Shown here in pieces: positions 24,290 to 33,424 of a DNA stretch of 64,000 nucleotides. Source of the DNA: Streptomyces spiroverticillatus (GTDB lineage Bacteria > Actinomycetota > Actinomycetes > Streptomycetales > Streptomycetaceae). A program made the position numbers and the translations under genes. Under the pieces are notes generated by a model. The model was not told the origin of the DNA and made no database searches. It saw only the letters and a list, made by a program, of their open reading frames with translations. Location of the stretch: positions 62,001 through 126,000 of the forward strand of contig BMUX01000007.1 of assembly GCA_014650415.1 (NCBI GenBank), in the 5' to 3' direction. The first letter of the stretch is position 1, and every line of letters begins with the position of its first letter.

Positions 24290-26791
24290 GTGGGCGGCAT
24301 CACTCTGGTGGGCACTCCGGTGGGTACTCCGGTGGAGGACGAGCGGGACGTACGGGGTCCCACGCAAGTCCCCACCGGCCAGGACGTGTTCGACATCGAG
24401 CAGGTCGAACGGCTCGACAGGTCCGCCGCCGGAAGTCCACCGGGGCCCGAACAAACCGCCCCCGCAGGGGAGTTCAGCCCCCGCCGGATCCGGCTCGTCT
24501 TCTTCGGGCTGATGCTCGCGCTGCTGCTCGCCGCGCTGGAGCAGATGATCGTCGCCACCGCCCTGCCGAAGATCGTCGGCGATCTCCAGGGCCTGGACCG
24601 GATGTCCTGGGCGATCACCGCCTACCTCCTGACCTCCACCATCGGCCTGCCGATCTACGGAAAGCTCGGCGACCTCTTCGGCCGCAAGGGCGTCTTCCTC
24701 TTCGCCATCGTCGTCTTCATCGTCGGCTCGGGGCTGGCCGGCTGGTCGCGCACGATGGACGAGCTGATCGCCTTCCGCGCCATCCAGGGCGCGGGCGCGG
24801 GCGGGCTCATGATCGGCGTGCAGGCGATCATCGCGGACATCGTGCCGCCGCGCAGGCGCGGCCGGTTCATGGGCCTCATCGGCGCCGCCTTCGGGCTCGC
24901 CTCCGTCGCGGGACCGCTGCTCGGCGGGTTCTTCACCGACCACGCCTCCTGGCGCTGGTGCTTCTACATCAACGTGCCGTTCGGCCTGGTCACCCTCGCC
25001 GTCGTCGCCGTGGTGCTGAAGTTGCCCAAGCCGACCATCCGGCCCCGGCTCGACATCATGGGCGCGATCCTGCTCGCCGCCGCCTCCACCTGCCTCGTAC
25101 TGATCACGAGCTGGGGCGGCACCGAGTACGCGTGGGACTCGCGGGTGATCCTCGGGCTCGCCGCCGGTGCCGCCGGAACGTCCCTGCTGTTCCTCGTCGT
25201 CGAGCACTACGCGGCCGAACCGATCATCCCGCTGCGGCTGTTCCGCGACTCGATCTTCAACATCACCGGGCTCGTCGGCGCCGTCGTCGGCATCGCGCTC
25301 TTCGGTGCGGCCAGCTACCTGCCGACCTTCCTCCAGATGGTCGACGGGGCCACCGCCACCGAGTCCGGGCTCCTGATGCTGCCGATGATGGGCGGCGTCG
25401 TCGTCGCGTCCATCGTCTCCGGGCAGCTGATCAGCAAGACCGGGCACTACCGGATCTACCCGATCGTCGGCAGCGCCCTGTCCGCGCTCGGCATGTGGCT
25501 GCTGTCCCGACTGGAGGTCGACACCTCGCAGCTGGAGTACAGCCTGTGGATGGCCGTCCTCGGCATCGGCATCGGGCTGATCATGCCGGTCCTCGTGCTG
25601 GCCGTGCAGAACTCCGTGCGGCCCGCCGACCTCGGCACCGCCACCAGCGCCAACAACTACTTCCGGCAGATGGGCGGCAGCATCGGCGCCGCCATCTTCG
25701 GCACGCTCTTCGCCGGACGCCTCGTCGACGCGCTCGCCGACTCCCTGCCGTCCGGCGTCGACCTGCCCGACCCGTCGTCCATCACCCCGCAACTGGTGCA
25801 CTCCATGCCGCCGTTGCTGCGCGACGCCTACATCCAGGCGTACGCCGTGGCGATGCCGCGCATCTTCCTCTACCTCGTGCCGGTGCTCGTGCTCGGCCTG
25901 CTCATCGCCTGCTTCCTCAAGGAGAAACCACTGGTGTCCGCGCACAACGCCCCCGCCGAAGCCCCCGAATCCTTCGTGGCCCAACCGCTCCCCGCACCCC
26001 AACTCCCCGTCCCCGCGCAGCAGTCGCACTCCGGCGGCGTCCCCGTCTGCGGCACCGTCCAGCACCACGACGGCTCCACCGTGCCGCGCGCCGCGCTCAC
26101 CCTCATCGACGTCGGCGGCCGGCAGGTCGGGCGGGGCGCCAGCGGCAGCGACGGGCGGTACGCGCTGAGCGTGCGCGGTCCCGGATCGTACGTCCTCATC
26201 GCCGCGGCCGGGGGCCACCAGCCGCAGGCCGTGACGGTCACCGTGGGGGAGCGGCCGGTCGAGCTGGACGTCGTCCTCGGCGGCGCGGGCCGCCTCGCCG
26301 GATCGGTGCTCACCGCCGACGGCAACCCGGTGCGGGACGCGGCCGTGACGCTCACCGACGTACGGGGCGAGGTCGTCGCCTCCACCCGCAGCGGGCGTGA
26401 AGGGGCCTACGTCATCTCGGAATTGGTGGCCGGCGAGTACACCCTCGCGGCCAGCGCCCCCGCCTACCGGCCCGCCGCACTGCCGGTGAGCGTGCAGGCC
26501 TCCCGCGAGACCCGGCAGGACATCGAGCTGGCCGGGGGCGCGGTGCTGCGCGGCACCGTGCGGGCCAACGGCGGCCGGCCGGTGGAGGACGCCCGGGTCA
26601 CGCTGCTGGACGCGGCGGGCAACGTGGTGGACACCCTCACCACCGGCTCCGACGGCACGTTCCGCTTCGTGGACCTGTCGTCCGGCGAGTACACGGTGAT
26701 CGCGGCGGGCTACCCGCCGGTGGCGACCGTCCTCCAGGTCGCGGGCGGCGGCCGCACCGAGCGCGACCTCCAGCTCGGCCACGAGGACTGA
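24290..26791 (+). CDS. DHA2-type MFS exporter fused to three carboxypeptidase-regulatory-like repeats
   Basis: Multidrug-exporter-type membrane protein of 833 residues. After a polar N terminus, residues about 70-550 form a 14-helix EmrB/QacA-type transporter (AALEQMIVATALPKIVGDLQ, GRRGRFMGLIGAAFGL). Residues about 583-829 hold three repeats of a beta-sandwich like the CarboxypepD_reg domain, each with the pattern V-x-G-x-V and G-x-Y/F-x-L/V (RLAGSVLTADGNPVRDAAV, VLRGTVRANGGRPVEDARV). GTG 24290 was chosen because GAGGGGAG lies 8 bases upstream; an in-frame TTG at 24224 is less likely. The side of the membrane carrying the repeats is probably cytoplasmic if 14 helices are right. Confidence 0.88.
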   Translation: MGGITLVGTPVGTPVEDERDVRGPTQVPTGQDVFDIEQVERLDRSAAGSPPGPEQTAPAGEFSPRRIRLVFFGLMLALLLAALEQMIVATALPKIVGDLQGLDRMSWAITAYLLTSTIGLPIYGKLGDLFGRKGVFLFAIVVFIVGSGLAGWSRTMDELIAFRAIQGAGAGGLMIGVQAIIADIVPPRRRGRFMGLIGAAFGLASVAGPLLGGFFTDHASWRWCFYINVPFGLVTLAVVAVVLKLPKPTIRPRLDIMGAILLAAASTCLVLITSWGGTEYAWDSRVILGLAAGAAGTSLLFLVVEHYAAEPIIPLRLFRDSIFNITGLVGAVVGIALFGAASYLPTFLQMVDGATATESGLLMLPMMGGVVVASIVSGQLISKTGHYRIYPIVGSALSALGMWLLSRLEVDTSQLEYSLWMAVLGIGIGLIMPVLVLAVQNSVRPADLGTATSANNYFRQMGGSIGAAIFGTLFAGRLVDALADSLPSGVDLPDPSSITPQLVHSMPPLLRDAYIQAYAVAMPRIFLYLVPVLVLGLLIACFLKEKPLVSAHNAPAEAPESFVAQPLPAPQLPVPAQQSHSGGVPVCGTVQHHDGSTVPRAALTLIDVGGRQVGRGASGSDGRYALSVRGPGSYVLIAAAGGHQPQAVTVTVGERPVELDVVLGGAGRLAGSVLTADGNPVRDAAVTLTDVRGEVVASTRSGREGAYVISELVAGEYTLAASAPAYRPAALPVSVQASRETRQDIELAGGAVLRGTVRANGGRPVEDARVTLLDAAGNVVDTLTTGSDGTFRFVDLSSGEYTVIAAGYPPVATVLQVAGGGRTERDLQLGHED

Positions 26792-26819
26792 GCCGACGAC
26801 ACGTACACCTGCTGCGACC

Positions 26820-26851
26820 AAGCGGACGGACCCTTTGGGGACCGTCCGCTT
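26820..26851 (+). terminator. Terminator after the MFS-fusion gene
   Basis: Stem of 14 bases with one mismatch (26820-26833 and 26838-26851), TTTG loop, followed by CCGTTTTG. It lies 28 bases after the stop and matches an intrinsic terminator. Confidence 0.85.
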
Positions 26852-26920
26852 CCGTTTTGTCAACCCCAGCGTGCACGGCGCATGCGCGGCGTGCACGGCC
26901 GTCGTCGCAGCTCGAACGGC

Positions 26921-26949
26921 CGACAAAGGTGTATGTCGACACCTTGTCG
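26921..26949. promoter_or_regulatory. Inverted repeat upstream of methyltransferase gene
   Basis: CGACAAAGGTGT (26921-26932) and ACACCTTGTCG (26939-26949) are complementary with one bulged A. The symmetric core AAGGTGT-N6-ACACCTT resembles a repressor operator. It lies 69 bases before the methyltransferase start. Confidence 0.45.
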
Positions 26950-27017
26950 TGCGCCTCGGGGAGGGGGACGGTGGAAGCGATCTTCACAGTTGGCCACCGC
27001 ACCCCCGGGAGCTGATC

Positions 27018-27743
27018 ATGAGCGTGACGAGCCGGTACAAGGACGCCTGGGAAGGATTCTGGCAGGACGTCCCGGACCGGGCCGGAGCCGTCCTGTGGGA
27101 CGCCGAGCCCGCCCTCACCGCCGGCATCCACCTCGCCCTCTTCGAACCGCACATGACCGACCCCGCCCTCCCCGTCGTCGACCTCGGCTGCGGCAACGGC
27201 ACCCAGACCCTCTTCCTCGCCGACCGCTTCGCGCACGTCGCCGGAGTGGACCTGGCCCGCGCCGCCATCGCCCGCGCCCGGCGCGGCGACCCCGAGGGCC
27301 AGGTGGCGTTCACCGTCGCCGACGCCACCGAGCCCCAGGCCGTGCACCGCCTGCACGGCGAACTCGGCGACTCCCAGGTGTACCTGCGCAGCGTCCTGCA
27401 CCAGGCCGAACCCCTCGACCGGGCGCCGCTCGCCGAAGCGGTCGCCGTCCTGCTCGGCGCGCGCGGCCGGGCCTTCGTCGTCGAACCCGACGAGAGCGCG
27501 GGCCGCATCCTGCGCCAACTGGCCCAGAGCCCCGACGGCCCGCCGCCCAAGCTCCGTCCCGTCTTCGCGCACGGCATCGCCCCGGGCGCGATGCCGGACG
27601 GGCAGGTGCCCGAACTCTTCCGGGCGGCCGGGCTGGACGTACTGGCGAGCGGCGAACTCCCGCTGACGACCACCGAGTACCGCCCCGACGGCACCCGCAT
27701 CGAACTGCCCTCGCAGTGGCTCGTGGTGGGGCGGGCGGGCTGA
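27018..27743 (+). CDS. Class I SAM-dependent methyltransferase
   Basis: Cytoplasmic methyltransferase of 241 residues. SAM-binding motif I is LPVVDLGCGNGTQTLFLAD, followed by the acidic loop HVAGVDLARAAI and VAFTVADATEP. The C-terminal half is less conserved. The substrate is unknown; nothing nearby points to a biosynthetic pathway. ATG 27018 is preceded by GGGAG at a spacing of 6 and is favoured over an upstream open stretch that lacks family sequence. Expression may be controlled through the inverted repeat 70 bases upstream. Confidence 0.88.
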   Translation: MSVTSRYKDAWEGFWQDVPDRAGAVLWDAEPALTAGIHLALFEPHMTDPALPVVDLGCGNGTQTLFLADRFAHVAGVDLARAAIARARRGDPEGQVAFTVADATEPQAVHRLHGELGDSQVYLRSVLHQAEPLDRAPLAEAVAVLLGARGRAFVVEPDESAGRILRQLAQSPDGPPPKLRPVFAHGIAPGAMPDGQVPELFRAAGLDVLASGELPLTTTEYRPDGTRIELPSQWLVVGRAG

Positions 27744-27864
27744 GGGCCGGGGCCGCGCTGTTGGAAAGTCGTGCTGTACCTGTATCTACCAGGCATGAAC
27801 TCGAACGGGTGACCTGGCCCGAGACGGCTGCGGGCGAGGGCGCGGCTGGCTACGTTCGGTTTCC

Positions 27865-29025
27865 GTGAAGCTCGTGGTGCAGGTCAAGCTGATGCCGGAT
27901 GCCGTACAGGCGTCGGCGTTCGAACGCACCCTGCCATCCCTCAATGAGGCCGCCAATTGGGTGTCCGCCGTCTCGTTCGAAGCCTTCGCCCTGAGGGGCG
28001 GGGTGCGGGAGTTACGCAAGCAGTGTTATGGCTCGCTGCGCGAGCGAGGGCTGGGGGCGCAAGCCGCCCAGCACCTCATCAAGCGTGTGGCCGACGCCTA
28101 CACCACCCTGCGGGCGAACATCCAGGCCGGGAACCTCGGACCAGTCACTTCAAAGTCCCGCAGAAAGGCGGAGTCCAAGCCTGTCGTCTTTCGTCGTCAC
28201 TCCGCGCACACCTTCGACGACCGGTGTCTGTCGTGGAACTACGACGCACAGACGGTGAGCATTTGGACACTGGACGGCCGGGTCCGCAACGTGCGGTTCG
28301 CCTGTTCGCCGGATGCGCTCAAGCAGCTTGTCGCGTACCGGCGCGGAGAGTCAGATCTGGTGTTCCGGGACGGGAAGTGGTTCCTGTACGCCACGATCGA
28401 CCTGCCTGACCGGGAGGACTTTGAGCCGGTGGACTGGGTCGGGGTGGACCGGGGGATCGTGAACCTGGTCACTACCTCGGACGGCACCAACTACCAGGGT
28501 CGTCGGGTGGGCCGTTACCGGCGTTGGCAGGCCCGTAAGCGGGCCGAGCTCCAGGCCAAGCGCACCCGGTCCGCGAAGCAGCGGCTGAAGAAGCGGGCGA
28601 AGAAGGAAGCCCGCCACGCCACTCACCTCAATCACAAGATCAGCAAGACAGTCGTTGCGGTCGCCCAACGCACCAGACGCGGTGTTGCCCTGGAGGAACT
28701 CCGGGGTATCCGCCATCGGGTTACGGTTCCCCGCGACCAGCGCGCACGGCTGTCCTCCTGGCCCTTCCACCAGCTCGGGGCGTTTATCGCCTACAAGTGC
28801 CGGCGCAACGGGGTGCCGTTCGTCGAGGTGGACCCGGCCTACACCTCGCAGCGCTGCCCGCGCTGCGGGCACACCGAGCGTGCCAACCGGCAAACTCGGG
28901 ACCACTTTCACTGTCGTCGGTGTGGCCTCGCTGGGTCCTCCGATCACGTCGCCGGGGTCAACGTGCGCAACCGCGCCCGCTCGGCGTGGGCCTTCGTCAG
29001 CATGCCCGGTCCCGCCCCGGCCTAG
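27865..29025 (+). CDS. tnpB: RNA-guided endonuclease TnpB (IS605/IS1341 family)
   Basis: TnpB protein of 386 residues, apparently intact. RuvC-like catalytic residues are visible: Asp195 in WVGVDRGIVNL, Glu277 in ALEELRGI and Asp360 in GSSDHVAGVNVRN. The four-Cys zinc finger is CPRCG (331-335) and CRRCG (350-354). TnpB proteins cut DNA under guidance of an RNA made from the element's right end and help the element to persist; ancestor-like to Cas12. GTG 27865 has a TACGTT box 8 bases before it and no clear ribosome-binding site. It lacks a TnpA partner, so the element would move only with help from elsewhere. Confidence 0.93.
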   Translation: MKLVVQVKLMPDAVQASAFERTLPSLNEAANWVSAVSFEAFALRGGVRELRKQCYGSLRERGLGAQAAQHLIKRVADAYTTLRANIQAGNLGPVTSKSRRKAESKPVVFRRHSAHTFDDRCLSWNYDAQTVSIWTLDGRVRNVRFACSPDALKQLVAYRRGESDLVFRDGKWFLYATIDLPDREDFEPVDWVGVDRGIVNLVTTSDGTNYQGRRVGRYRRWQARKRAELQAKRTRSAKQRLKKRAKKEARHATHLNHKISKTVVAVAQRTRRGVALEELRGIRHRVTVPRDQRARLSSWPFHQLGAFIAYKCRRNGVPFVEVDPAYTSQRCPRCGHTERANRQTRDHFHCRRCGLAGSSDHVAGVNVRNRARSAWAFVSMPGPAPA

Positions 29026-29035
29026 CCGGGGCGGG
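29011..29035 (+). terminator. Perfect hairpin spanning the tnpB stop codon
   Basis: Arms of 11 bases (29011-29021 and 29025-29035) with a CTA loop; the TAG stop (29023-29025) lies at the loop. It may end the tnpB transcript or form the 5' structured part of a guide RNA that starts inside tnpB, as known for TnpB systems. The sequence cannot decide. Confidence 0.6.
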
Positions 29036-29165
29036 TAGATGTGCCCCGTGACCGCCCTGTCGTAGGGGGGCAGTCGGGAGCATAAACAACAGCCGCATCG
29101 GAACAAGCCGCCAGGCTCGTTCGTTCGCGGCTGAGTGGTTGACTAACGTCGTCGGTGTATCTGTG
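29026..29165 (+). ncRNA. Possible right-end guide RNA (omega/reRNA) region of tnpB
   Basis: In studied IS605-family elements the guide RNA covers the 3' end of tnpB and the right end, with the guide lying just outside the element. Here that would be the 140 bases after tnpB, which contain at least one further hairpin. Boundaries are unknown and the call rests on family knowledge. Confidence 0.3.
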
Positions 29166-29209
29166 CAGTGGTGACGGCAGCGGTACGCAAGTGAAGGGTG
29201 GGACCGGCA

Positions 29210-30043
29210 GTGAAGATCCTCATCAGCGCCGACATGGAGGGCGCCACCGGCGTCACCTGGCCCGCCGACGTGCTGCCGGGCACCCCGCAGTGGGAACGCT
29301 GCCGGTCGATGTTCACCTCCGACGTGAACGCCGCCGTCCTCGGCTTCTTCGACGGCGGCGCGGACGAGGTCCTCATCAACGAGGCCCACTGGACCATGCG
29401 CAACCTCCTGCTCGAACGGCTCGACGAGCGCGCCCAGATGCTGACCGGCCGCCACAAGTCGCTCAGCATGGTCGAGGGCGTCCAGCACGACGACGTCGAC
29501 GGCATCGCCTTCGTCGGCTACCACACCGGCGCGGGCGCCGACGGCGTCCTCGCGCACACCTACCTCGCCAACTCCATCACCGGCGTCTGGCTCAACGGGA
29601 AGCGCGCGAGCGAGGGGCTGCTCAACGCGCACGTCGTCGCGGAGTACGGAGTCCCGGTCGTCCTGGTCACCGGCGACGACCTGACCTGCAAGGACGCCGA
29701 CGGGTACGCCCCGGACGCGCACAAGGTCGCGGTCAAGGACCACGTCTCCCGGTACGCCGCCGTCTGCCGCACCCCCACCCGCACGGCCGCCGACATCCGG
29801 GCCGCCGCGAAGACGGCCGCCGTGCTGGCCGTACGTCATGAGCCGACCCGGGGCGGCCCGTTCACCGTGGAGCTGGAGTTCGACGCCGCCCATCTGTCGG
29901 ACGCCGCGACCGTCGTTCCCGGAGTGGCCCGATCCGGTGAACGGCGTGTCGCCTACACCAGTCCGACGATGTATGAGGGCATTCGTACCTTCAAGGCGGT
30001 CACGACGATCGTCTCGGCCGCTGTGGAGGAGCAGTATGGGTGA
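29210..30043 (+). CDS. M55-family D-aminopeptidase (DppA-like)
   Basis: Zinc aminopeptidase acting on D-Ala-containing dipeptides, 277 residues. The N terminus KILISADMEGATGVTWP contains the metal-binding Asp-x-Glu of the family. NEAHWTMRN supplies the conserved His, and GYHTGAGADGVLAHT is also characteristic. GTG 29210 gives the usual family N terminus; GTG 29198 is four codons upstream. First gene of a four-peptidase operon, overlapping the next by 8 bases. With the LD-carboxypeptidase at the end of the operon it points to handling of peptidoglycan-derived or D-amino-acid peptides. Confidence 0.9.
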   Translation: MKILISADMEGATGVTWPADVLPGTPQWERCRSMFTSDVNAAVLGFFDGGADEVLINEAHWTMRNLLLERLDERAQMLTGRHKSLSMVEGVQHDDVDGIAFVGYHTGAGADGVLAHTYLANSITGVWLNGKRASEGLLNAHVVAEYGVPVVLVTGDDLTCKDADGYAPDAHKVAVKDHVSRYAAVCRTPTRTAADIRAAAKTAAVLAVRHEPTRGGPFTVELEFDAAHLSDAATVVPGVARSGERRVAYTSPTMYEGIRTFKAVTTIVSAAVEEQYG

Positions 30044-31370
30044 CCCCGACATCGTGGATCAGGTGGCGCTGGACGAGGTGGTGTCCTTCACCTCCGACCT
30101 CATCCGCATCGACACCACCAACCGGGGGAGCGGCGACTGCCGCGAGCGCCCCGCCGCCGAGTACGTCGCCGAGCGCCTCGCCGCCACCGGCCTGGACGTG
30201 CACCTCCTGGAGCGCACCGAGGGCCGCACCAACGTCGTCGCCCGCATCCCCGGAACCGACCCGTCCGCCGACGCGCTCCTGGTCCACGGCCACCTCGACG
30301 TCGTCCCCGCCGAGCCCGCCGACTGGTCCGTGCACCCCTTCTCCGGCGAGGTGCGGGACGGGGTGGTCTGGGGGCGCGGCGCGGTCGACATGAAGAACAT
30401 GGACGCGATGGTGCTGTCCGTCGTACGGGCCTGGGCGCGCGCGGGAGTGCGTCCGCGCCGGGACATCGTCATCGCGTACACCGCCGACGAGGAGGCCAGC
30501 GCGATCGACGGCGCGGACTTCCTGGTCGAGCAGCACGCCGGCCTCTTCGAGGGCTGCACCGAGGGCATCAGCGAGTCCGGCGCGTACACCTTCCACGCCG
30601 GGCCCGGCAAGCAGATCTACCCCATCGCCGCAGGTGAGCGCGGCACCGCCTGGCTCAAGCTGACGGGTCACGGCACGGCGGGCCACGGCTCCAAGGTCAA
30701 CGGGCAGAACGCGGTCAGCCGGGTCGCCGCCGCCGTCGCCCGGATCGGCGAGCACGAGTGGCCGGTCCGGCTGACCCCGACCGTACGGGCCTGTCTGCGC
30801 GAGCTGGCCGCCCTGCACGACCTGGACGTACCCGACCCGGACGATCCGGCGTACGACGTGGACGCCGTCCTGAACAAGCTGGGCCCCGCCGCAGCCCTCG
30901 CGGAAGCAACCGTGCGCAACAGCACGAATCCGACCATGCTGGACGCCGGGTACAAGGTCAACGTCATTCCGGGCAGCGCCACCGCGTACATCGACGGAAG
31001 GTTTCTGCCCGGCGGCGAGGACGAGTTCCGCACCACCCTGGACGCCCTCACCGGGGAGCACGTCGACTGGGAGTTCCACCACCGCTCGGTCGCGATCGAG
31101 GCACCGGTCGACTCGGCGACGTACCGTCAACTCCGCGCTGCGGTACGGAAGTTCGCCCCCGAGGGGCAGGTCGTGCCGTTCTGCATGTCCGGCGGCACGG
31201 ACGCCAAGCAGTTCTCCCGGCTCGGCATCACCGGTTACGGCTTCTCGCCGCTGAGGCTTCCCGAGGGCTTCGACTACGGGGCACTCTTCCACGGGGTCGA
31301 CGAACGCGTACCGGTCGAAGCACTGCACTTCGGGGTGCGCGTCCTGGACCATTACCTGCGGCACGCGTGA
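30036..31370 (+). CDS. M20-family metallopeptidase
   Basis: Cytoplasmic zinc peptidase/deacylase of 444 residues in the ArgE/DapE/CPG2 family. Metal and catalytic motifs are present: LLVHGHLDVVPAE near residue 85, WGRGAVDMKN near 118, YTADEEAS near 150 and CMSGGTDAKQFS towards the C terminus. A dimerisation domain (about 190-300) interrupts the catalytic part, as usual. It overlaps the DppA-like gene by 8 bases (ATGGGTGA). The precise substrate (dipeptide, N-acyl amino acid) is not predictable, but it would complement peptide breakdown by its operon partners. Confidence 0.9.
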   Translation: MGDPDIVDQVALDEVVSFTSDLIRIDTTNRGSGDCRERPAAEYVAERLAATGLDVHLLERTEGRTNVVARIPGTDPSADALLVHGHLDVVPAEPADWSVHPFSGEVRDGVVWGRGAVDMKNMDAMVLSVVRAWARAGVRPRRDIVIAYTADEEASAIDGADFLVEQHAGLFEGCTEGISESGAYTFHAGPGKQIYPIAAGERGTAWLKLTGHGTAGHGSKVNGQNAVSRVAAAVARIGEHEWPVRLTPTVRACLRELAALHDLDVPDPDDPAYDVDAVLNKLGPAAALAEATVRNSTNPTMLDAGYKVNVIPGSATAYIDGRFLPGGEDEFRTTLDALTGEHVDWEFHHRSVAIEAPVDSATYRQLRAAVRKFAPEGQVVPFCMSGGTDAKQFSRLGITGYGFSPLRLPEGFDYGALFHGVDERVPVEALHFGVRVLDHYLRHA

Positions 31371-31438
31371 ACCGCGCGCGCCGCGAATCCGTACACATCC
31401 GTACAGAAGCACAGATCGCAGCAGGGGGAGTTGGCAGC

Positions 31439-33424
31439 ATGGTGCCCACCGGGCCTTACGGAAGCTGGCCGTCGCCGATCGACGCCACGGTCGCGGCGTC
31501 GCACGGCGGGGCACCGCAGTTCGTCGGCGTGGTCGGCGACGAGGTGTGGTGGACCGCGCCCCGCCCCGAGGAGGGCGGCCGGCAGGCCCTGGTGCGGCTG
31601 CGCCCCGACGGCGCGGAGGACGTGGTGCTGCCCGCGCCGTGGAACGTGCGCAGCCGGGTCGTCGAGTACGGCGGCCAGCCGTGGACCGGCACCGCGCGGG
31701 AGGCCGACGGGCCGCTCGTCGTCTTCGTCAACTTCTCCGACCAGCGGCTTTACGCGTACGAGCCGGACGCCCCCGGCGGCCCTCGGCCGCGCCCGCTGAC
31801 CCCCGTGTCGTCCGTCGGCGGCGGGCTGCGCTGGGCGGACCCGGTGCTGCGCGGCGGCGAGGTGTGGTGCGTGCTGGAGGAGTTCACCGGGGAGGCGCCG
31901 ACCGACGTGCGCCGGGTGATCGCCGCCGTGCCGCTCGACGGATCGGCCGCCGAGGACCGCGCGGCGGTGCGGGAGCTGAGCGACGGGCGGCACCGCTTCG
32001 TCACCGGGCCCCGGATCTCGCCGGACGGCACGCAGGTCGCGTACATCGGCTGGGACCATCCCCGGATGCCGTGGGACGGAACCGAGGTGCTGGTCGCGGA
32101 AATTCCGTACGGGGCAAGGGAGTTCACCGACACCCGCTGCCTGGCGGGTGGCCCCGAGGAGTCCGTCTGCCAGGTCGAGTGGGACCGGGACGGGACGCTG
32201 CTGTTCTCCTCCGACCGGGGCGGCTGGTGGGAGCTGTACCGGCTGCGGCGGGACGGGCACCGCATCAGTGGGGCGCTCTGCCTGGGCCGCGAGGAGGAGT
32301 TCGGCGGGCCGCTGTGGCAGGTCGGGCAGCGCTGGTTCCACCCCCTGGACACCGGGCTGATCGCCGTCGTGCACGGCCGGGGCGCCACCGCGCTCGGCAT
32401 ACTCGACCCCGAGACCGGCGAACTCGTCGACGCGGCCGGACCCTGGACCACCTGGGCCGCCACCCTCGCCGTCCAGGGCGACAGGATCATCGGCGTCGCC
32501 GCCAGCCCCCGCAGCGGCTACGAGGTGGTCGAGCTGTGCACCGCCACCGGCCGGGCCCGCGTCATCGGCTCCCCGCACGACGACCCGGTCGACCCCGCCT
32601 ACTACCCCGAACCCCTGATCCGCACCTTCACCGGCCCCGAGGGCCGCGACATCCACGCGCACATCTACCCGCCGCACCACCCCGGCCGCATCGCGCCCGC
32701 CGAGGAGCTGCCGCCGTACGTCGTCTGGGCGCACGGCGGACCCACCGGCCACGCCCCGCTCGTACTCGACCTGGAGATCGCCTACTTCACCTCGCGCGGC
32801 ATCGGCGTGGCCGAGGTCAACTACGGCGGCTCCACCGGGTACGGGCGCGAGTACCGCAACCGGCTGCGCGGCCAGTGGGGCGTCGTCGACGTCGAGGACT
32901 GCGCGGCCGTCGCCCTCGCGCTCGCCGACGAGGGCACCGCCGACCGGGACCGGCTCGCCGTCCGGGGCGGCAGCGCGGGCGGCTTCACCACCGCCGCCTC
33001 GCTCGCCGACACCGACATCTACGCCTGCGGCACCATCAAGTACCCCGTCCTCGACCTGGTCTCCTGGGCCGACGACGAGACCCACGACCTGGAGTCGCAC
33101 TACCTGGAGTCCCTGGTCGGGCCACTCGCCACCTGCCAGGAGGTCTACGCGGAACGTTCCCCGCACGCCGACCGGATCACCGTCCCCTCCCTGCTTCTCC
33201 AGGGCCTCGACGACCCGGTCTGCCCGCCCGTGCAGGCCGAGCGCTTCCTCGGGCAGATGGCGGGACGCGGAGTTCCGCACGCGTACCTCGCCTTCGCGGG
33301 GGAGGGGCACGGCTTCCGGAAGGCGGAGACGATACGGCGTGTGCTGGAGGCCGAACTCTCCCTGTACGTCCAGGTGTTCGGGATCGATCGGGACGACGTG
33401 CCGCGACTGGAGTTCAAGAAGTGA
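31439..33424 (+). CDS. S9-family prolyl oligopeptidase-like serine peptidase
   Basis: Serine peptidase of 661 residues without a signal peptide. The N-terminal two thirds form a beta-propeller (for example RISPDGTQVAYIGWDHPRM, LLFSSDRGGWWELYR). The C-terminal alpha/beta-hydrolase domain has the nucleophile in RGGSAGGF near residue 512, Asp in GLDDPVCPP near 590 and His in GEGHGFRK near 623. ATG 31439 is supported by GGGGGAG 8 bases upstream; the long upstream open frame is an alternative reading of the M20 gene. The last codon overlaps the LD-carboxypeptidase start. Likely acts on short peptides delivered by its partners. Confidence 0.92.
   Translation: MVPTGPYGSWPSPIDATVAASHGGAPQFVGVVGDEVWWTAPRPEEGGRQALVRLRPDGAEDVVLPAPWNVRSRVVEYGGQPWTGTAREADGPLVVFVNFSDQRLYAYEPDAPGGPRPRPLTPVSSVGGGLRWADPVLRGGEVWCVLEEFTGEAPTDVRRVIAAVPLDGSAAEDRAAVRELSDGRHRFVTGPRISPDGTQVAYIGWDHPRMPWDGTEVLVAEIPYGAREFTDTRCLAGGPEESVCQVEWDRDGTLLFSSDRGGWWELYRLRRDGHRISGALCLGREEEFGGPLWQVGQRWFHPLDTGLIAVVHGRGATALGILDPETGELVDAAGPWTTWAATLAVQGDRIIGVAASPRSGYEVVELCTATGRARVIGSPHDDPVDPAYYPEPLIRTFTGPEGRDIHAHIYPPHHPGRIAPAEELPPYVVWAHGGPTGHAPLVLDLEIAYFTSRGIGVAEVNYGGSTGYGREYRNRLRGQWGVVDVEDCAAVALALADEGTADRDRLAVRGGSAGGFTTAASLADTDIYACGTIKYPVLDLVSWADDETHDLESHYLESLVGPLATCQEVYAERSPHADRITVPSLLLQGLDDPVCPPVQAERFLGQMAGRGVPHAYLAFAGEGHGFRKAETIRRVLEAELSLYVQVFGIDRDDVPRLEFKK

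Larger units (their letters stand above)
27744..29165 (+). mobile_element. IS605/IS1341-type element carrying only tnpB (ends approximate)
   Basis: An orphan TnpB gene sits between a methyltransferase and an unrelated peptidase operon. No TnpA (Y1 transposase) is adjacent. The gap downstream (29026-29165) contains short inverted repeats (AGCCGC/GCGGCT around 29105-29130) that might belong to a right end. Neither end could be fixed from the sequence alone, so the limits given are the surrounding gaps. Confidence 0.5.

Noticed and set aside
28351..29106. Minus-strand frame opposite tnpB
   Set aside because: A shadow of the tnpB coding strand; no family likeness or start site.
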